The notes: generated by a model from the sequence alone, not told the origin. Positions 36,716 to 61,041 are shown, counted from the stretch's first letter. The stretch is DNA of 64,000 bases from Nymphaea colorata (GCF_008831285.2 NC_045146.1:14585289-14649288), one strand, 5' to 3'. Numbers and translations are program-made.

Positions 36716-36805
36716 CCCCCAAAATCAGGCCGTCTGCGATACAAAAACCCAATAAAGGACAACCAAGAACGAAGGGATCCGATCAGTGATAACCTTCCGC
36801 GTAGC

Positions 36806-36865
36806 CTATGAGATCAACAATGGAAGCCACTCCAGATTCCACTCCTTGATCAGCTCCACTGCCAT
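36806..36865 (-). promoter_or_regulatory. Upstream ORF in the SCL4/7 leader (19 codons)
   Basis: ATG at 36865-36863 opens MAVELIKEWNLEWLPLLIS and stops with TAG at 36806-36808, about 90 nt before the SCL4/7 ATG. It lies downstream of the predicted TATA box, so it should be in the mRNA. Peptide composition (Trp, Leu, Ile rich) is unlike random GC-rich leader. Confidence 0.45.
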
Positions 36866-36931
36866 GAAGAGATGGTGGGGGCTGTGAGAGGAGAGACGAG
36901 AGGGGAGCGCCGGTATGGCACGGGGAGGGGG

Positions 36932-36938
36932 CTTTATA
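36932..36938 (-). promoter_or_regulatory. Predicted TATA box of SCL4/7
   Basis: TATAAAG in the minus-strand context atcctataaagccccc, about 220 bp before the ATG, giving an expected start near 36,900. Confidence 0.5.
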
Positions 36939-37181
36939 GGATCGGAAGGAAGAAGGGGAGAGGATTTTACCTTTTACTAAGCCGAAAAAAGAGGGCGGCC
37001 CCCTCCCCAAATATCAACATGAGACGGGGAGAGCAAGGGTCGCAACTCACTCACTACGGAAGCCTAGGAACTCGCTTTCCAAGGTCACATAGCCAGCCCC
37101 CATAACTCATGGGGTCCTTTGTTTTCACCCCGAGATTACTTTTTTCTTTCCCTGTTCATTTGCAGGTTGCAGCATCTATTA

Positions 37182-37206
37182 TTAAGAGAGAGAGAGAGAG
37201 AGAGAG

Positions 37207-37237
<31 letters not shown>

Positions 37238-37239
37238 TT
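37182..37239. repeat. Compound GA/TA microsatellite upstream of SCL4/7
   Basis: About 13 AG units followed by about 15 TA units, 250-300 bp upstream of the predicted SCL4/7 TATA box. GA runs of this kind can act as GAGA-type sites for BPC factors in plants. Confidence 0.9.
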
Positions 37240-40063
37240 CTGCTTTCCTGTGTGAACAGTGAGTAATTCTAGTGTGAACAGTGAGTAAGTAAGCTTAACA
37301 AAAAGAACAAGAATGAATGGGTAAGAAACACCGATGGAGGAGGTTAAGTTGCTTTTTGGGGAAGAAAAGAAAGGACTGCTAAGTTGGAAGGAAGAGGAAA
37401 CCGAAAGCAAAAATGTGGGACCGTGACCGCAGTCGACCGACCATCGCAAGTCAGAAAGTTGCTATCTGAAGATGGAGACAGCGATATCTTCCTCTCGCTC
37501 TCCGTTCAGCCCCTCCGTTTTGGCAGCCCGTCTCTGTCACCACCCCCTGCCCTCCACCTTCCCTCCATGCTCCATCAAACTCCACTTCTTTCTCCTTTTT
37601 CTTCTTCTTGCACCATCGACGTTGATGTCGCTCTCCCCCACTTACCGATCGCTTCCCTCTTCCATCTCCATTCTGATGTTGTTTGACGATGATGTGTGCC
37701 GCAAATCTAGACGTGCACCGTCCAACATGGGCCAGTTCGGCTAGGTCGGAAGCGGCGCCCCCACGGTGGCAAGACCTAGGGGAAATGGGGTCCGCCGCCT
37801 TCCCGTCCCGATCTGACCCCTTCAGCCGCACTCATTGACGGACACCCGGCCACCAAGTCGTCCCAGTCCCTCCTTCACCCTCTTTACTGACGTCACCTCC
37901 ACGATCACGAAGGCTGCCGGATAATCCATCGCAGTTCATTTTCAGGCTGATTACCTCAAATCCCGGCCCCACCCTTTATTTTCCGGCCTTCTTTCTTATC
38001 TTCCTTGTCGCCGGCCCCACTTGCCGTGGTTAACAAGTCATGCGGACAGGCGATTGGACGTCGGCGGTGAAGGGGAAGCGAAGGACGAGCATTACCCTGT
38101 TTGCCGAATTGTGAAGTTCTTCCATTTAATAATTTATTAATCCGCGTCCTCGTCGCACCAAGAAACTCGCTTCCCTCTTTTGAATTCGCTTTCTTGCTTG
38201 TTGCTTCTTAAAAAATTCATAATTTAATACTAAATGTACTTTCTTCTTTAGAATAAAAGTTTTTCCTTCCACCCATCTCTTTGGACGCTTCTTGATGCAC
38301 AGAAGAGAAGCTGTGGCCTGTGGGAAAGCAATGGTGTTCAACGAGCTGGCACAGTTTCGGGGTTATCTCTTTGGCCGGTCCGTAGGGCCCTTCTGGAGAA
38401 GACAGCGGCTTCCGTGGGCCTCAGCATCTGACGACCTCCCGACATAAGACTGCTGCTGCTGCTGCCCCATGTTGAGTTCAATAAAAAATTCTGCAGCGTC
38501 CAACCCCACCACACGTTCCTCGCCAATCTCTCTTCTTTTCTAATCGAGGATCATCCTTCCTCTCCTCTCACTCGCCCTTTTTATAACTTCGATTTAATTT
38601 GCTGCTGCTGCGTTTTTCTTGCTGTTCCGCTTACACCAACTATGGAAGACTGCTAGAACTTATTACTTAAGGACGGGCCTTATGGAGTGTCGACAGATTA
38701 GTGGTTCCCCCTCTGCCAAGATCCTTCGTTCTCAAAGCATGGTGATTACTGATTAGAGTTCCTTTTAGTCCTTTCCCTCCTCGCCAATCACCAGGTCTCT
38801 CTTCTTGGAGAAACGGATCCTTCTTCGCCGGCAAAATAACCGAGTGAAATGGTCTCAAGCACCCACCTGATCTTCCACCTGCCATGGCGGCTGCCCACGA
38901 AGTCGTTGCTGTGCAATGGCTTCTGCACTATTCAGCTGCACCAACTTGTTTCTGTGGGCCTCTTCGATTCGATTGGCTGCCACCATCTTTTAGTATCAGA
39001 CCTCCTTCCTCCAGGTTCAGGATTCAGGGGACCCCCCACACTCAATTCCTCAGCCGTTTGATGTTTAGCTCAACGGATCAACCTAGACAAAAATTGAATT
39101 TCTTCTGCTCTGAATGAACTCAGCTCAGTAGACAGTTTGAGGTCATCAATAAGATGTTCATAGTCGGACTGATCTCTATCTCCCCCTTCGCCTCTCAGTT
39201 TTGAAAGCTCTGATTGGACCAATATCAAATCATAAGAGGGAAGATCAATTGGACAGAAAAGAGGACTACAGTGGAAACGAAGCATGAATGAATTGCTACT
39301 GCGGGCCCTTTCGAGAGTGTATATACATCATCATCCTGTACAGTGCCCCAACTACTTATGTGGAAGGTGGATGCATAAGAACAAAGGACCATACGGAAAT
39401 GAACATTCACATGGGAAGTGGATGGAATTCAAATTTGAAAGTATCACAAAGTGTGATGGCAGCTTTGAATTTGAAACATGAAAAACCAGAGAGAAGAGGG
39501 AGATGACGTAAAGCCTACTTCAAAACCATTGGGCTACAGTCGTGGGTGTCCTACTCCCTGGAATCTATGGCCTGACGTGCCGGTGGCCGTGCGATCTAAT
39601 TATCGAATAATGGCGGAAGTTGGTGTAATGGACCATCATTGCATCTGTGCACAGTAGCATGAGGCAAAAAAAGGGAGAAAGAAGAGAGGGAGAGAGAAAG
39701 GAAGTGGAGGGAAGAAGAAAAGTGAAAAGCAAACACAGAAAACACGGTTTGCTCTTTTGTCCCAGAACCAGGAAAGTTGCATGGGCCGGACCTTGAAATC
39801 GGGTCGGGTACGGGGTAGTTTCCGACCCGAAAGGCGAACTTGGTTGGTGCAGGGGATTTCCTGAAGGCTGACGCAGGGTTTGGACCCATCCGATGGTTGA
39901 ATGAAGAGGCCGTCCCCCCACCCCGACAAGAAGGGTGTCAGTCACTTGGTTCCACTATTTAAGTAGTGGGGTGCTGCTTACAGTGATGTCACTTGTTGCA
40001 AGTTTCCGTATCCGTATCAGCAGCAGCACGTGGGACTCAACTTTCTTTCTCTTTCTCTTTATT

Positions 40064-40094
<31 letters not shown>

Positions 40095-40548
40095 GTAAAC
40101 TGAAATCTTGAAATAATTCAAATTGCAGGGAGAGATGTGATTCTATCTGGCTGGTCAAACATATGTGATCAAACACACTACATGATGCAACACATTGAAC
40201 AGATCAAGCATGTTAATCAGGACAGTCCAATCATTTTATTAGATGGCCATGAATTTTTTTATTTTTTATTTTTCCTTCCCGCTAACCACCACCTCCCTCC
40301 CCAACCCAATTGCTAGCTAGCTGGTCCACTGATTGATGCTGGCTGATGGAGCTGTCGGCATTCCTCCTTAAATTCCCGCTACCCAATAACAGGCAGAGGC
40401 AGGGGGAGCCCAGCCTTGCCTGGCTCCCCCGGCATCTACCCGGTCCTGGAAAAAATAAAAACTGATTAGGGCTATCCTTTTTGTTTAGATAGCCAACCTT
40501 TGATTCAAGGGTAGAATCGGGTGACTTTGGATAGCTAGCTTTACAATT

Positions 40549-40579
40549 ATATATATATATATATATATATATCTATATC

Positions 40580-40629
<50 letters not shown>
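40549..40629. repeat. Compound TA/GA microsatellite
   Basis: Interrupted TA units followed by about 11 GA units. Confidence 0.93.
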
Positions 40630-40630
<1 letters not shown>

Positions 40631-41052
40631 CGACACAGCCTGCAGTAGCAGGGTGCATAGTTTCGTTTCTTGAGTATCAATTCTATTCAAGTATAGGTGT
40701 CGATTCACGTCAGTATTAATTAACGCCGATCGCTCACTGAAGCGTCATCAAGCCATCGGGTGTGATGGGTACGTGAGGGGCAGCATGTCATCTCACCGAC
40801 CAAGTGGTTCAAGTGTTCAGAGGCCGATCTTAGTTTCAGATAACATGCGAGGACCAGCATCAACTTAAACATTATATCAGCCTCTCTCTCTCTCTCCCCA
40901 CAATGAGAAAGTTAGAACGTGGTTCAGACGTGTATACGTAGAAGCTAAATCCAAGAGTAAAAACAGCAGAGGGTGAAGACGAGACAGACTAATGGATGGA
41001 CGGAAGGCGTCACAGTGCTCACCATCAGCTACATTTACTAGGGTGGAAATGT

Positions 41053-41512
41053 CTAAATATGCATGTTCATCCGCACCTTGGACAGCTTCTGTTTGAAAAA
41101 GTCGGGGCCTTCAGAGAACTTTTCTTCACCGCCATTCTGCATTAGGATGAATTCTTGCTGGCTGAAGGAGAAAAAAAAAAAAACACAGACAGCGGGTGGT
41201 TATTGGTGAGACAGCTATGACATCAAACCACAGTGTCTGGCCGGAAACTGGAGCCGTCTGTTTTTTCTGTTCTTCATCCCTGCCAAACCATGCCCATGGT
41301 GAAGCTCGTCAACCAGCCCAACTGCTAGCACCACTAACCGGCATTTTCTTTGTTTTTGTCCATTAAAAGAAAGAATTCTCATGGTTCCCAGAAGCTGAAA
41401 TAGGTGCAACAACTGCCTGCACACTGTCTTTTATCAAATGAAGAAACAGTTTCAATTTTGGCTTCAATTCAACTGGTTCACTGAATCTTCCTTCTATTCG
41501 TCTGGACTCCAT
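41053..41512 (-). CDS. Candidate small gene, exons uncertain
   Basis: On the minus strand a very good acceptor (a pure pyrimidine tract, then ctccttcag) precedes an exon 41161-41053 whose only open frame gives QQEFILMQNGGEEKFSEGPD then FFKQKLSKVRMNMHI and TAG. Upstream, ATG at 41512 opens a 49-codon frame (MESRRIEGRFSEPVELKPKL, stop TAA at 41363-41365) that looks protein-like. No good donor joins the two in the required phase, so either one is a UTR exon, another exon is missing, or both are chance. I do not recognise either peptide. Confidence 0.22.
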
Positions 41513-43037
41513 CTGTTTTAGTTTCATTGCACCCACTTGCTCAAGCTTTATTTTCGGATCAAGGACTCTGACTCTGTGTGTGCGTGTGTCTCTCTCTCTC
41601 CCCCGTTCCTTCTTGGAGTAGGGGACGTTTCATGTGGTGGTGGTCACATCGAGTTCTAATAAGTACCACAATGAAATAAATTGAGGGGGGTATATTACTA
41701 AATAAGGGAGAAGGGAGAGTGCCGAGTCGACTGATGGCCACCGCAGTGTGCTGTGCCGGACCGTGAACAGAGACACTCCCGCTTGGCTGTCTAACCGAAT
41801 TTGGAACTGCTCCACCAAACACCTACCCCGACACAGATGGGATACACAGTGGCTTAACTTCAGGCGAACTATTTGGTGCCGCCTGTTTCAATCATAGGTG
41901 AAAATAGAAAAACTTTCATGAGATTAACTCTCATGTCAAAGAAGCAAACTTGTGGGGGCAGACTAAATTTTCATCATGACAATGACATGATCCAAGAAAA
42001 TCGTTCTCCTCTGACGTTGAGTCCCACTTATTTCCCTGTTTGTGAAATTGCGCCCTGAAGCTCTGTTATCTTCCGGGAGGAATGGTCAATTGGGTGAGAG
42101 ACAGCTGCCCAGTTTGTTCACTGGAAGCTGCCGAAAATGCCAACGAGAAGAAGACCAGGAGAAAGAAAGTTTGTCGGGTAGGAAGAACAGGACCGTTTGC
42201 ATGTCGAAAGCTGGCTAGTGGCAGGCTAATTAAGTTGTCCACAAAGCATCCTGTCAAAAAAATACTGACGCGATTGTTGATTTACCGTGAGAGACCGAAA
42301 AAGACAGCCAAATCAATGGCAGAAACTTAACCAAGAAGGAGATCTTTGATCAAACTTCTTGCCTTCACCCTGAGAGTCATGATGATTCTTCACCCGTTTA
42401 ACTTGTTGCAGGATCCTGATCCTTTCTCGTTCTGATGCAGCAATAAAGCGAGTATCTGGCCAGAAATTTTCCAAGCATCTATTACCCGGACGCTGCCGAT
42501 AGAATCAAGCGTTTCATTCCTGGATATACTGCGCTGAAGGATTTTTCCTGCATGATTCATTTCCAACCCTATGGGCCGAAGGGTGCACCGACGGAACAGT
42601 TGTTCGGATAGGACTAGATCAGAACAAGTGAACAAACAATTGACAAAATGAAATGTGTGTACACACACACAGAGATCAGTATTGTCACGGTTCTCCTCCA
42701 CAAGGAAAGAAATTAGGCAGTCTCACAATACATGTTCTAAATAGTGCAAAGACATGCCTGATGATTTCAGAAAATTTGCTTCTCTTTTTCACCGACAGCT
42801 GACTCTGAATGATCAGAACAAATAGTTAAAAGGTCCAAAAGAGCAGACTCTAAAGGAAAAGTATCTTTGCACCGGAAAGAACCAATGCATTCATTACGTG
42901 AATCCGAAACATCACACCACCCATGCCTTTGTAACGACCTAACCGTGAACATGGAAGGGACTTTTGGATAATCATCCATACTTATTGGAACTGCTCTTAT
43001 TACAGGATGAACCACCTGCTTGTACCCTGCATGTAGC

Positions 43038-50934
<7,897 letters not shown>

Positions 50935-52479
50935 CCTTCTTCGCCTCCCAGGAACAGGTAGGTAATCGAGAGAAAGAGGTACGAGGCAAGCAGGCGGAGG
51001 AGTAGGCCGAGGGAAGGGAGGAGAGGGAAGGCAGGCAGCCGGCGCGACGGAGGGTCAGAGAAGAACTCACTCCCAAGCCACTCTAGGAAAAAAATGGAAG
51101 AGGAGAATCGGGCTCGTGAACGGAACCACCCAGGCCGACGCCTTTTCGAATCTCCCGATCAACTCCCGAGCCCAGGCGTGGGCTAGTGCTGTTAACAGGA
51201 GGAACCTTGACTGTAGTTTTTCCAGCTCCCCAGCTCAAGTTCCAAGTTTAATCTTTCGAGTAAAGCATAAATTTAAATCGACATGTTGATTTCCTTTCCT
51301 TTATAACGCTCAAGTTAATTATGAACTGAATTCTTATCTGAAGATCGCATTGCCATTGAATTTATGCAAAATTTTATGGGAGTGTAGAGGGTCCTCTCAT
51401 AAGATGCGTACACGCATCCGCCGGAGCGACTGGTGGCGCTGGTGGCCACGGCGACGGCGTTGAATTGAGGAAAGGGGAGGGGTGGTGGTTGGTGGAGGAA
51501 GAGCGGCTGCGGTGCCCATGCAGCCACGCTCCGGCATGATCCTCCATGGCCTTCGCCCATTTGATGCAAAGCACTTGTTCTCATTGGTCGAGTCCAGAGA
51601 AAGAGGAGGAGGCTTCCACGAAACCACAACATTGAGCGAGCATGAATGTTACTGAAGATTGTAGAAGTATGAATGTTTTTGTGTCTCGTATTTATTTAAC
51701 TACTGAAACCATGCAGAAGATATTACAAATTTCTCTTGCAATCAAATTCCCCTCTTAAGTTGCACTGCCTCTGTATTCTTCCTTTTAAGCATTCTTAGTG
51801 CAAGAGCATTTTGCAGAAGCTGGCGTATTTTATTCAGAACGTGCTCACGTTAAGGGGCAATAATTATAAAATTTTTAAATTTCAAGGGATACCATTATGT
51901 AAATAAAAAAAAGTTATTCAGAAATGTCAATATAAAAATAAGTTCGTTGGGGTCCATGTGGGCAATTGCCCACACCTGCCTCCGCCCCTGCCAGGAGCCA
52001 GGATATTCAGATATTTTTGAGTTAATAGGTATTCTAGTGAAATTCTTTTAAGTGTGGGCCTCAACCACTGCCGGAAGCTATTCCTTCTTCATGCAGGCAA
52101 TAATACACAGAAGTTTCAAACTATGTATACCAATTACTGAGTTGCACGCATAGAAGTACCGAAGTAAACATTCTCGATTCCTCATACGAACCTTCAAGTC
52201 CGTGTTGAGGTGACCTTTACTTAGATTTAAAGGTATTCCTTCCCAAAGCATGCAGTAAAAAATAAGAACAGAAGAATCAACATGGTTCATGCAAGGAATT
52301 TTATTTGTTAATATTGCATCGTGGATATGCTTCAATCAGATTCAGTTATGTTTGATTTCAATGATGATGCGCCTATTAGCAGCTCTTTTCAAACTTTGAA
52401 GGCCAAGTTTGAGCGAATGCTTTCAAATGAGATCAAGCCTGGTGATCAATTTTCATGAGAAAACAGTTCTAGGAGCATG

Positions 52480-52480
<1 letters not shown>

Positions 52481-52524
<44 letters not shown>
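52481..52524. repeat. Compound TA/TG microsatellite
   Basis: About 11 TA units followed by about 10 TG units. Confidence 0.95.
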
Positions 52525-53965
52525 CTGTGAGATTTTAGGTCTGATCTTACATTCATGGGATTCAATCCTGATCATCATTTCAGATCAGAATAGATTGAGG
52601 GCAAGGGTCTTATCTTATGTTCATGGGTTTCAAATCCTGATCATGATCTTCCTAGATCCGAATAAAATTCAAGAACTTGCGATTAGTATGGTCATAGGCT
52701 TGGAATGATAAGAAGACCACTAAACTAACAAAGAGGACCCAATATTCATGACAGATCTATAGGAAGATAAATGCCACAGACAGATCATCCACTTTTTGGA
52801 GATTTAGATACAAGTGAACTTCAACAAAATTGAAGAAGCTATTCATGATCTAGACAAACGCACTTTACCATAGAAATAATACTTGAAATATTGTTCATTA
52901 TTGATCTCAAACTCACTGGGGTTTCCAATAAGTGAAGCCAAATCCTAACCTTTTCTCGTTCGTTTTTTTCTTTTCCTTTCTTAGAGCAAGATTAGATAGC
53001 ATATGTGGACCCAACTCAAATTGGATATTCGATATAAACCCGATGCATCAGCATTCCAAATATCTGCCTATCTGTGTTTGGACAAACCCAGTATTCAAAA
53101 TATGCAGAGACCATTGAAATAGTATATATATATATATATATACACACACACGATCAGGTGCCCCCATTTTTCTATTTGCTAGTACGTGATGTATGTACTG
53201 TATATATGGGTGTTTCTCATATCTTCTTTTTCTGCCATGACTGGATTTTATTTTGCACCTTTCTGTTTTGGATTTGTAATAAAATACTTAGTTCATCCCT
53301 TCTCCACCACAGATAGCAGTGGTGGATTTAGTCGTGAGCGTGGGCCGCTGCCCACGCAGATCCATTCATTTTCAATAATGAATTAGGACCAGTTACATGG
53401 GGTGCCACTTGGACCATGCCTAAAAGTTGTTATAATTGTTCCTCGGCTAAAAATTTCTGGCTTCGCGACTATCAAATACGCCAAATTAAAGAAAATTGTA
53501 CTCAAGTACAGCATTTTTTTTTAAAAGTTCGTGGTTTAGATGTTGTTATGAACTCTGACAAGCGTCTAAATTTCTTTGGTTAACTAAACTAAGAGTTTGC
53601 CTCTCCTTTAAGCAACTCCAGAGCTAATGCAAGTTGATTTGAATTATATATGCTGAATCATTAGGTGAAAGTTCATGCGGAAGTTAGCACTTAATAATCG
53701 ATAAGATATATTGGAACTCTATCCAATCCTTTGTGCAAGAGACTCCCAAACTCTTTAGAGGAGTATGAGCGATTGGCTGCAAGGTAAAGCTCTTGGCATT
53801 TTACTGGAATGAGCATAAACAAACAAGAAAAGGCCAAGAATTGTGTAATTAAAAGGCCAAAATACTCCTGCTTCAAACTCCAAATTTTCTAACCTTGTAG
53901 AGAAGAACAATGAATTCTAGCTTTTTGAACTCTTTGCCTTATACTACAAGTTCTTTAAGTTTAAC

Positions 53966-54150
53966 TCGGGGACGGAGGCAGGTGTGGGCTATATGTGGGA
54001 AATTACCCAACTTGACCCCAAAAACATTTTATTTTTTTGTTGATATTTTTGAGTCATTTTTCTCGTTTACAAATTGATGTCGTTTAAAAATTTAAAATTT
54101 TATACTAAGTGCTCCTTAACCAGAATTTTCTTGCTCTGCCCCGGGTCCGA
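53966..54150. mobile_element. Short element with GGGGMGGAGC-type ends
   Basis: The left end reads GGGGACGGAGGCAGGTGTGG; the right end, on the other strand, reads GGGGCAGAGCAAGAAAATTC. The interior is T/A-rich. It appears to be the same family as the element at 54,948. Confidence 0.4.
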
Positions 54151-54947
54151 CTCCTTTAACAGGAGAAAGATCTGGTTGTTGAAATTGGTGTCAATGTAAG
54201 AGTATAACCAGCTGGTTGAACTTACCTAAAGAACACGGTTTAGCCAGTTGGTGTTCTGTTCCACTTCCACACATTCTTTTCTACGTACATAGAAATACAA
54301 ATATGCAACAGGTAGGGACGTAAATGGATCGGAACATACCCAGTACAAGGGCAAACTGTAAAGGCAACCAAGTATGTGGTGTAGAGAAATAAATCATCCA
54401 ATAACATTGCAACCAAGTATATGCTGTAGATTACACATAGACGGCCAATGCAATCATCTAATATGGCTTACTTTCATATTAACTTCATGAATGAAGGTTA
54501 AATGTTTGGGCACCAAAGATATTCAATGACCAATGGAAACCGCTCTTTGTAGGTGCAGAAAAAAAAAAAGAAAAGGAAAAAGTATTTCTTTGTAAAATGT
54601 CTAAAACATGTATTTTAGTCAATGACCAAAATGCCCCTCGTGATGCAAGTTTAGGGCTCCAATGGGCAACGAGTTCCAAAGCTAGTTGTATATTACATAA
54701 CTGACGTGCACAATGATTAGAATTTTCCTGGTCTGCCCAAAGAAAAATTCCCCCAAAAGGACAAAAAAATATGGGAAAGGGAAAGTACAAGTTATAAAAT
54801 GTTTATTCCCTTTCCCATAAATGATAAAAGCGTCTCAAAATCCCTTTGGTGCACATGTATTGCTGGTCATGAGCTTGTTTTGTGCTGGAATGAGTCTCAC
54901 CATATTACTCCATAGCCTGCTAAGATGTGTTTTGTGCAAATGGATCC

Positions 54948-55137
54948 CGTGGCGGAGCTACAATTGGGTTGGCGTAAGCCACTGCACACCCATGAAAACT
55001 TGTATGTGATGGAGCTGGTGCCACCAGACCTTACCTCAGTAGATGCCTATAAGCACTCGTCCCGCACCCATCCCACTACTAAGTCAATGTGACATGTTGG
55101 TGCTCTTCAGCCAAAATTTTCTAGCTCCGACTGCCGG
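54948..55137. mobile_element. Short element with GGCGGAGCTA inverted ends
   Basis: The left end reads GTGGCGGAGCTACAATTGGG; the right end, on the other strand, GGCAGTCGGAGCTAGAAAAT. The inner left part contains ggcgtaagccactgcacaccc. Similar ends recur at several places in the window. About 190 bp, no coding capacity. Confidence 0.4.
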
Positions 55138-55944
55138 TTTGATAAGTCTTATTAACATGTAACCTACAAAGAGAGGTGGATCAATTATTAAAAGGCTTTG
55201 TAAATGGTAGTACTATGATGGAACCATAGTGCTTTATAACTCATTGAGACCATGTTTGATAGCCGGGATATGAGATCCCAAGTTGATTTTAGTTCGTGTT
55301 TGGTTAACTCCCCAGCTTAAACAAACTTACTCAGTTGGGAATCTCAAATTTGAGTCACAATCATTGTGATAACCATGGGTTTGTGGTCGTGAGTGGGAAG
55401 AGGCCTGGGATCTAGTAAAACCTGTGCTATCCTTAGATTGAAGATGCCAGACGATAAAACACAGCCTAAGGGATCCAAGTGTCGATGAAAAATGAGAACA
55501 CGACCATTTCTTCCACGTTCTGAGGGGGCCGACCTCTGTGGTAGGCAGAAGGAGACGACACCTTATTAATAACTTGCGCTCCGTCAGTTCGATCCATATG
55601 TGCAAGTAGTGGTGCATATGACAAAGACGTGTTCGGTATTTCTTTGTCAGGAAATCGTCGCAGAATCCATTGAGTTGTCCGAGATGGTTGTAGCCAGAAG
55701 ATTAATAAGCAAAAACTGTAAATTTAAGATGATTAATATCACTCAAATTCATCGATTACAAGTAGGAAGAGAGAGAGAAAGAAACGCAGAAAGAAAGGGC
55801 CATAGATCTTTTCATGACGAAGAACTTGGAATATACACGTTGAATCTTCGATTCTAAGTAAACAAAGGCGGCGAGACGGAGAGATTGATAGAGGAGATGT
55901 TGGTGTTTATTTATTTAATACTGTAAATATGAATCCATTCCCAC

Positions 55945-59461
<3,517 letters not shown>

Positions 59462-59553
59462 TTATTCTCTTCTCCTTTTCTGAAAGAGCGCCCCTTTCTC
59501 TCTCTCTACCTCTCTCCCCACTAAGGGAGCTGAATCACATGATCAGAAGTATG

Positions 59554-59562
59554 CTATATATG
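59554..59562 (-). promoter_or_regulatory. Predicted TATA box of DWF4
   Basis: CATATATAG on the minus strand about 110 bp before the ATG; the following leader is GA-rich, as usual in plant 5' UTRs. The expected transcription start is near 59,525. Confidence 0.45.
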
Positions 59563-59636
59563 TTCTACACAACCATACGATTCATATACATGTAGATAGA
59601 ATAAGAAAAAAAAAGGTAGAAGCACCCACCAAGACT

Positions 59637-59638
<2 letters not shown>

Positions 59639-59705
<67 letters not shown>

Positions 59706-59706
59706 T
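59639..59706. repeat. Compound TA/GA microsatellite upstream of DWF4
   Basis: About 23 TA units followed by about 10 GA units, roughly 80 bp upstream of the DWF4 TATA box. Confidence 0.95.
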
Positions 59707-61041
59707 TTAACTTCCCTACATAAAATATTAGAATCCATGTAGGGCAACATGCAGCAATGGCCGGCTTGTGAATCTGCAACCTACCATTCATTTCATCGCA
59801 TGAAAAACGTCGTTGGCTCGTTTCTGTAGAAAATAAAATACTTACAAGTCGCATATCATGTTGTGGACTGCCATTTTTCTGTTGCATTTTGTTGCTTATT
59901 TTATTTGTTAGTTAATAGCTCATAATATTTTGCCCTCTGACTAGTGAGAAAGTCAAAACAGTAAAGGACCATGCCTAGGGCTAACTTAACTTTTCAAGCC
60001 TGTCCGGATCGAAGTCGCGCACGATCTTTTTCGACTCTCAAGAAAGCAGTCAAAGCAGTACTGGTCTGCCATTATGGGGACGTCGTCAAGGGATTGGAAT
60101 ATTTAGACCCAATACATGTACTGAGGTTTTAATCCCGAGATAAAAAAATAAATGCAACGGATCGAATCCCTTTGGTGATATTTGAATGTGAATTTCAAGA
60201 TAAAAAGTCAAATTAATTACTCCGCTGACTTGCATTTACATTTCTTAGTGATTTCTTAGAAATCAAATTAATTTCAAGATAAAAAACCATTTGTATTCAC
60301 ATACAACTTGTGAGTTCAATATGATTTTCTTTCTCCTTACGCAATAGATGAATCTTACCAAAACGATACGAAAATGCACCTACCGCATGTACGATATTTT
60401 TATAGTTAAGAGGCGAAAGTATCGAGTACAGGTTCTTCATAATAATTTTGAATTTTGATAATCTATCCGTTTAAATGGGAGGGCAGATTGCACAATGCAA
60501 CTGCCACTTTTCTTTTATTTGAACATGCACACATGTAATCAGATTAGATTCATACAATTAAAAATTTCTTAAATATAATTTATCTCCAGCACGCATAAAT
60601 TGTATGAGAACATTGCATCAATTCTGTTCTTAATGGAGAGGTAATTAAGAAGAAAAAAAATTAATTAAGAAGAAAGCAGAAGAGAATAAAAACACAAGGA
60701 TGCTATCTAATGGATGGAAAGGGAAGGAGCCCCCACTTCATGATATGAAATTAAATTAACCAATGCATTCATGTAACAACCCACACGGTCACCTTGATGT
60801 TGTGACCACTCATATCAATAATTTTCAAACTTCCTTGCATGACTTTTCGCATCCGTGTCTATAATATCTATCACTTACATGTTTATGTACTAAATAAACA
60901 CAGGTAAGCACGGCTAACGGGGGCCTGCAGGGGTGAAACCCTTCTCAAAAATTTACATATAAAATTTAAAAAAATTCACTTATTTTATATAAAAATTTTG
61001 AAAAATGGTATTTCAGTTCACGAAAAATTTCTTCCTCCAAC

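Larger units (their letters stand above)
36939..43037. other. Spacer between SCL4/7 and SDH1
   Basis: 36,939 to about 38,000 is the upstream region of SCL4/7. A 90-codon plus-strand frame at 37,472-37,744 starts METAISSSRSPFSPSVLAAR, which resembles a plastid transit peptide, but no exon carrying a known mature protein follows. 38,000-41,000 shows only short frames and TA/GA repeats (40,068-40,094; 40,549-40,629). 41,053-41,512 holds a weak candidate small gene. 42,300-43,037 is probably the 3' UTR and downstream region of SDH1. Confidence 0.45.
50935..55944. other. Spacer between SDH1 and DWF4
   Basis: 50,935 to about 51,180 is the SDH1 upstream region (GC-rich, no TATA box seen). Around 51,370-51,640 the minus strand has overlapping 66-105-aa frames rich in Pro, Ser and Arg with no known domain. 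The rest holds repeat ends of the GGCGGAGCTA type (51,961-52,000; 53,313-53,365; 53,966-54,150; 54,948-55,137), TA/TG repeats at 52,481-52,524 and 53,123-53,149, and a diverged 60-bp direct repeat at about 52,543-52,669. No gene is supported. Confidence 0.5.

Noticed and set aside
36550-36811. Poly-Ala, poly-Leu and poly-Val frames near 36,600
   Set aside because: They are other readings of the CAG/CAA tract.
37472-37744. METAISSSRSPFSPSV... frame as a plastid protein gene
   Set aside because: The start looks like a transit peptide, but the rest is low-complexity Ser/Leu/Pro and no downstream exon with a known mature domain was found.
51315-51632. Overlapping Pro/Arg/Ser-rich minus-strand frames upstream of SDH1
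   Set aside because: Three overlapping frames of similar quality in one GC-rich stretch, none with a known domain.
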